Shown here: positions 61,424 through 64,000 of the stretch, one piece after another
How the letters are laid out: the number at the start of each line of letters is the position of its first letter
How positions within the stretch are numbered: position 1 is the first letter of the stretch
Source of the DNA: Eubacteriaceae bacterium
GTDB lineage: Bacteria > Bacillota > Clostridia > Peptostreptococcales > Anaerovoracaceae
DNA: 64,000 nucleotides
Direction: 5' to 3'
Assembly: GCA_902362805.1 (NCBI GenBank)
Contig: CABIXY010000004.1
Location: forward strand, 186,001-250,000
Translations under genes and position numbers: made by a program
The notes under the pieces: model-generated
Seen by the model: the letters and a program-made list of their open reading frames with translations, nothing else
Database searches by the model: none
Told to the model about the DNA's origin: nothing

Positions 61424-61536
61424 TATAATGAAACTGTCAAAAGGGTGATAGGGTTACAGCAAACTTTTGAACGTTCTTTCTTAATTAAATATTAAATATC
61501 GCAGGTAAAGGGCCTCATCGTCAGATGAGGTCTTTT
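61424..61536 (+). ncRNA. Orphan small RNA candidate (about 100 nt)
   Basis: A plus-strand TATAAT (61424-61429) without a clear -35, then about 105 nt without a frame, ended by an intrinsic terminator (CCTCATC/GATGAGG with TCTTTTA, 61513-61536). Both neighbouring genes are on the minus strand. The body is AU-rich with GGGTGATAGGGTTACAGC near its 5' end. No known RNA family is recognised. Confidence 0.5.
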
Positions 61537-61559
61537 ATCGTGAAGAAAAATCAGTCAAC

Positions 61560-61592
61560 GAAAAAATCCTGCAGCCAGCGGCTGCAGGATTG
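61560..61592 (-). terminator. Terminator of the DUF1292 gene
   Basis: Stem AATCCTGCAGCC/GGCTGCAGGATT with a 4-nt loop, followed on the minus strand by TTTTTT. It lies 17 bp after the stop. Confidence 0.85.
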
Positions 61593-61608
61593 GTTGTCTC
61601 ATATCTAA

Positions 61609-61896
61609 TTAGTTTATGCTGCCATCGTCTTCTGCCATGATAGCGTCAAACTCTTGTACAACATTCTGAAATAACTCATCGTCTTCGATATCAACCAGCT
61701 CAAATTCGTCTTCCCCAACTTCGTTATATCCGTAGATATAAACGTCATCAGAATCGTCCAGCGGAATTAAGGCGATATAGTCCTTTCCGTTATAATCAAA
61801 AACACCCATGATTTCGCATTCTAATTCAGTTCCATCATCAAATTCTAAAGTGATGATATCTGCCTCATCCTGCATGTTGTTCTTGTTATCTGCCAT
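61609..61896 (-). CDS. DUF1292 family protein (95 aa)
   Basis: Small acidic protein of the DUF1292 family, widespread in Bacillota, with ITLEFDDGTELECEIMGVFDY and YIALIPLDDSDDVYIYGY as core strands. Function unknown; it often neighbours RNase/Holliday-junction genes. Here it is next to uvrC, transcribed in the same direction but with its own terminator. Confidence 0.88.
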   Translation of the reverse strand: MADNKNNMQDEADIITLEFDDGTELECEIMGVFDYNGKDYIALIPLDDSDDVYIYGYNEVGEDEFELVDIEDDELFQNVVQEFDAIMAEDDGSIN

Positions 61897-61971
61897 ATTG
61901 ATCCTCCATTTTCATTAACTCTCATTAATTTCTTTGTTATCTTACTAATATACCATTATTATGAAAAATTA

Positions 61972-63807
61972 TCAACTAAAATATTCTTTTATATTTTCTG
62001 CCACAGATTCTGTGATGCCGGGTACCTTTACAAGTTCATCCACAGACGCTTTCTTAATCGCTTCTATGGTCTGAAAATGCCCGAGGAGAGCATTTCTGCG
62101 CGTCGGTCCTACCCCCGATATGTTATCCAGCACCGAGTGGATGGCGTTTTTGTTGCGAAGGCTCCTGTGATAATCGATGGCAAAGCGGTGCACTTCCTCC
62201 TGAATGGTTCCTGCATACTTGAAAAGCAGGTTTCTTTCTCTGAGGGGGATTTCTCGTCCGTCTTCAAAAACGATGGCACGGGTCCTGTGGCTGTCATCCT
62301 TTGCCATGCCCACAACGGGGATGTCCAGCCCCAGGGCGGTCAAAACTTTTCGAGCCGCGGTCACCTGTCCTTGGCCTCCATCCATAAAAATAGCGTCGGG
62401 AATTTTGATAAAGGCAGGATCTCCGGCTTTTGCCCTCTTGAAACGTCTATAGATCATTTCCTGCAGACTTCCGTAGTCGTTGGGTCCTTCGATGGTTTTA
62501 ATCTTGAAACGCCTGTAATCCTTCCGAATGCGCGAGAGCCCTTCAAAGACGATCATCGCGCCGACAGAATCTACGCCGTTGGTATTGGAAATGTCGTAAG
62601 ATTCAATTCTGTAAGCCGATTTGTCTGCCGGCGTGTAACCTGCCTGCCTGATGACCGATTCGATTTCTGCTCTGATGGCGTTCTGTTTTTCTTGATTAGA
62701 CTTTGCCTTCTCAGACAAGGTTTTCACCATCTCGATGCAGTCACTCTGTGCCAGACTCAGCAGCGCCTTCTTTTCGCCTTTCTGGGGAACGAAAATTTTA
62801 ACCTTACGCCCCTCTCTGCTGAGAAATTCCTCCAAAAGCTCGATATCAGGCGGCGTACTTTCCACCAAAATCTCCGGCGGAACCACTGCCCACTGACTGT
62901 AATACTGCTTGATAAACTCCGCCACCATCTCATCCCGATTGTCATTTTCGTCAGTCTGAATTTGGAAAGTCTCACGGCCAGAAAGCTTGCCGTCCCGCAC
63001 GGTAAACAGGGCAATAAAAGAATTCTGCTCATCTTTGACAGGCAGCACCACATCCAGATCCTTGTCGTGAATCATGGTTACCCTCTGGGTTTCAGAAATG
63101 GTTTTGATAGATGAAATGTAATCTCTGTACTTTGCCGCTTCTTCAAACTCCAGCTTCTCCGAAGCTTCCCGCATCTTTTCTTCCAAACTTCGCAGCAAAG
63201 GCTTTTCTTTTCCGCTGAGAAACTCCAGTACCTTCTCGATAGACTGTCTGTACTCGTCTTTGCTGATTTTGCCTACGCAGACACCCTTGCACTGATTGAT
63301 ATGGTAATTGAGGCACGGTCTGTGATTTAGGGGAAATTCTTTCGCGGCACATCGCTTCAGCGAATAGATGTTGGCCAATAAATCCACAATCTGGTTGACG
63401 GCGCCTGCGTCACTGTAGGGACCGAAGTATCGGTTGCCGTCTTTCGCGATGATTCTGGTCTTCAATACTCTTGGAAAATCCTCTGTAGTCGTAACCACGA
63501 TATAGGGGTAGGTCTTGTCGTCACGCAGCAATACGTTGTACTTGGGCATGTATTTTTTTATCAAATTGCATTCCAAAATCAAGGCTTCCATTTCTGTACT
63601 GCAGGTGATGTATTCAAACTCTGCAATATTTGCAACCATTGCCCTGACCTTGGGATTTGTTTTCGCCGCGCTTTGGAAATACTGGCGCACCCTGTTCTTC
63701 AAGGAAATCGCCTTTCCTACATAAATAATCTGCCCCAATTTGTCTTTATGCATATAAACTCCCGGACAATCCGGGAGTTTTTTTAAGTTCTCTTTGATGT
63801 CAAACAT
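61972..63807 (-). CDS. uvrC: Excinuclease ABC subunit C
   Basis: Endonuclease of nucleotide excision repair that cuts both sides of the lesion with UvrB. GIY-YIG domain at the N-terminus (LPDCPGVYMHKDKLGQIIYVGKA), UVR domain near residues 205-240 (EKMREASEKLEFEEAAKYRDYI), C-terminal RNase H-like nuclease (SYDISNTNGVDSVGAMIVF, MDGGQGQ) and tandem HhH motifs (VLDNISGVGPTRRNALL). The 611-residue length is normal. A hairpin with plus-strand T run lies in codons 9-18. The ATG follows the stop of the upstream gene by 1 bp. Confidence 0.97.
   Translation of the reverse strand: MFDIKENLKKLPDCPGVYMHKDKLGQIIYVGKAISLKNRVRQYFQSAAKTNPKVRAMVANIAEFEYITCSTEMEALILECNLIKKYMPKYNVLLRDDKTYPYIVVTTTEDFPRVLKTRIIAKDGNRYFGPYSDAGAVNQIVDLLANIYSLKRCAAKEFPLNHRPCLNYHINQCKGVCVGKISKDEYRQSIEKVLEFLSGKEKPLLRSLEEKMREASEKLEFEEAAKYRDYISSIKTISETQRVTMIHDKDLDVVLPVKDEQNSFIALFTVRDGKLSGRETFQIQTDENDNRDEMVAEFIKQYYSQWAVVPPEILVESTPPDIELLEEFLSREGRKVKIFVPQKGEKKALLSLAQSDCIEMVKTLSEKAKSNQEKQNAIRAEIESVIRQAGYTPADKSAYRIESYDISNTNGVDSVGAMIVFEGLSRIRKDYRRFKIKTIEGPNDYGSLQEMIYRRFKRAKAGDPAFIKIPDAIFMDGGQGQVTAARKVLTALGLDIPVVGMAKDDSHRTRAIVFEDGREIPLRERNLLFKYAGTIQEEVHRFAIDYHRSLRNKNAIHSVLDNISGVGPTRRNALLGHFQTIEAIKKASVDELVKVPGITESVAENIKEYFS
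63756..63787 (+). terminator. Terminator-like hairpin on the opposite strand within uvrC
   Basis: Stem AAACTCCCGG/CCGGGAGTTT (63756-63765, 63771-63780) followed on the plus strand by seven T residues. It overlaps the uvrC codons for LPDCPGVY. It would stop antisense transcription or fold in the uvrC mRNA. Confidence 0.5.
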
Positions 63808-63808
63808 G

Positions 63809-64000
63809 TTAGAATCGCCAATCTCTTTCCTTTCGTTCCTGTTCTCTTCTCATCTCTTCCATGGCTATTTCCATGATGCGTTGTTTCTTCAACATTTTCT
63901 TGCGTCTTCTATATCTGGCTTTTGCGATAGCAATGGAGAGAAACAAGGTCAGCAACAAGACGACGACCACGCAGATGATGATGGTCGCAAAGTTAGAAAT
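63809..64000 (-). CDS. 3' end of a membrane-anchored protein gene (partial)
   Basis: The last 63 codons are in the window. They show a hydrophobic helix (FATIIICVVVVLLLTLFLSI) followed by a basic, Arg/Lys/Glu-rich tail (KARYRRRKKMLKKQRIMEIA) with coiled-coil pattern to the end. The stop is 1 bp before the uvrC ATG, so the two may be co-transcribed. The N-terminal part is outside; no family is recognised. Confidence 0.6.
   Translation of the reverse strand: MSNFATIIICVVVVLLLTLFLSIAIAKARYRRRKKMLKKQRIMEIAMEEMRREQERKERDWRF

Noticed and set aside
62077..63114. A 345-codon plus-strand frame inside uvrC
   Set aside because: uvrC covers it with full motifs; the antisense translation is composed of random-looking Cys, Phe and His-rich stretches.

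Overview
The window is a chromosomal segment of a low-to-mid GC, spore-forming, anaerobic Bacillota, most likely class Clostridia. The signs are AGGAGG-type ribosome sites, TTGACA/TATAAT promoters, a tig-clpP-clpX-lon-ysxC housekeeping block, PduL, GlpP, a collagen-like exosporium-type protein behind a sporulation-type promoter, and many small MerR, XRE and GyrI-like regulators. A member of the Anaerovoracaceae or a relative is plausible, but no rRNA is present to place it. There is no CRISPR array and no intact phage or insertion sequence.

Layout. 1-5.6 kb: a PiT-type phosphate carrier (cut by the window edge), an ornithine-cyclodeaminase-family enzyme paired with a PLP aminotransferase, and a two-gene ABC exporter. 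5.7-8.1 kb: a DUF134-NifX fusion regulator with a palindromic promoter, a DUF5688 protein and peptide deformylase. 8.2-14.6 kb: a compact Tad/Flp-type pilus operon (secreted protein, CpaB-like, TadZ-like, TadA-like ATPase, two F-type membrane proteins, two roughly 50-residue mini-pilins, two TadE/F-like pseudopilins). 14.7-20.3 kb: a DMT transporter, homoserine dehydrogenase, uridine kinase, a beta-CASP nuclease and GlpP. 20.3-21.2 kb: about 0.9 kb of decayed DNA that ends in the remnant of an Fn3-type surface protein. 21.2-34.4 kb: PHP phosphoesterase, DJ-1 protein, PduL, Hpt, YsxC, Lon, ClpX, ClpP, trigger factor, a CYTH protein, DapB and an NhaC antiporter. 34.6-40.2 kb: DeoC, a TetR-ABC-FtsX module, a J-like membrane protein and a secreted amidase-Fn3 protein. 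40.3-42.3 kb: tRNA-Pro, a TipA-type MerR, paired 71-bp repeats and an XRE regulator.

42.4-47.8 kb is a complete 2-aminoethylphosphonate (AEP) uptake and catabolism operon: ATPase, two-domain permease, binding lipoprotein, PhnW and PhnX. It would release phosphate, acetaldehyde and alanine from AEP. 47.8-57.8 kb is accessory sensing: a hybrid histidine kinase, MerR and AraC regulators, GyrI-like and DUF3795 proteins, a GNAT enzyme, and a MerR-controlled ABC exporter. 58.0-64 kb: tRNA-Leu with a duplicated 3' end, the collagen-like protein, a DUF1801 protein, an FAD dehydrogenase, an orphan small-RNA candidate, a DUF1292 protein, UvrC and the 3' end of a membrane protein gene.

The points that most deserve attention are the reduced Tad locus with its own promoter and leader terminator, the mini-pilins, the mobile-looking hairpins and tRNA-end duplications, the sporulation-type promoter of the collagen gene, and the orphan RNA at 61.4 kb.
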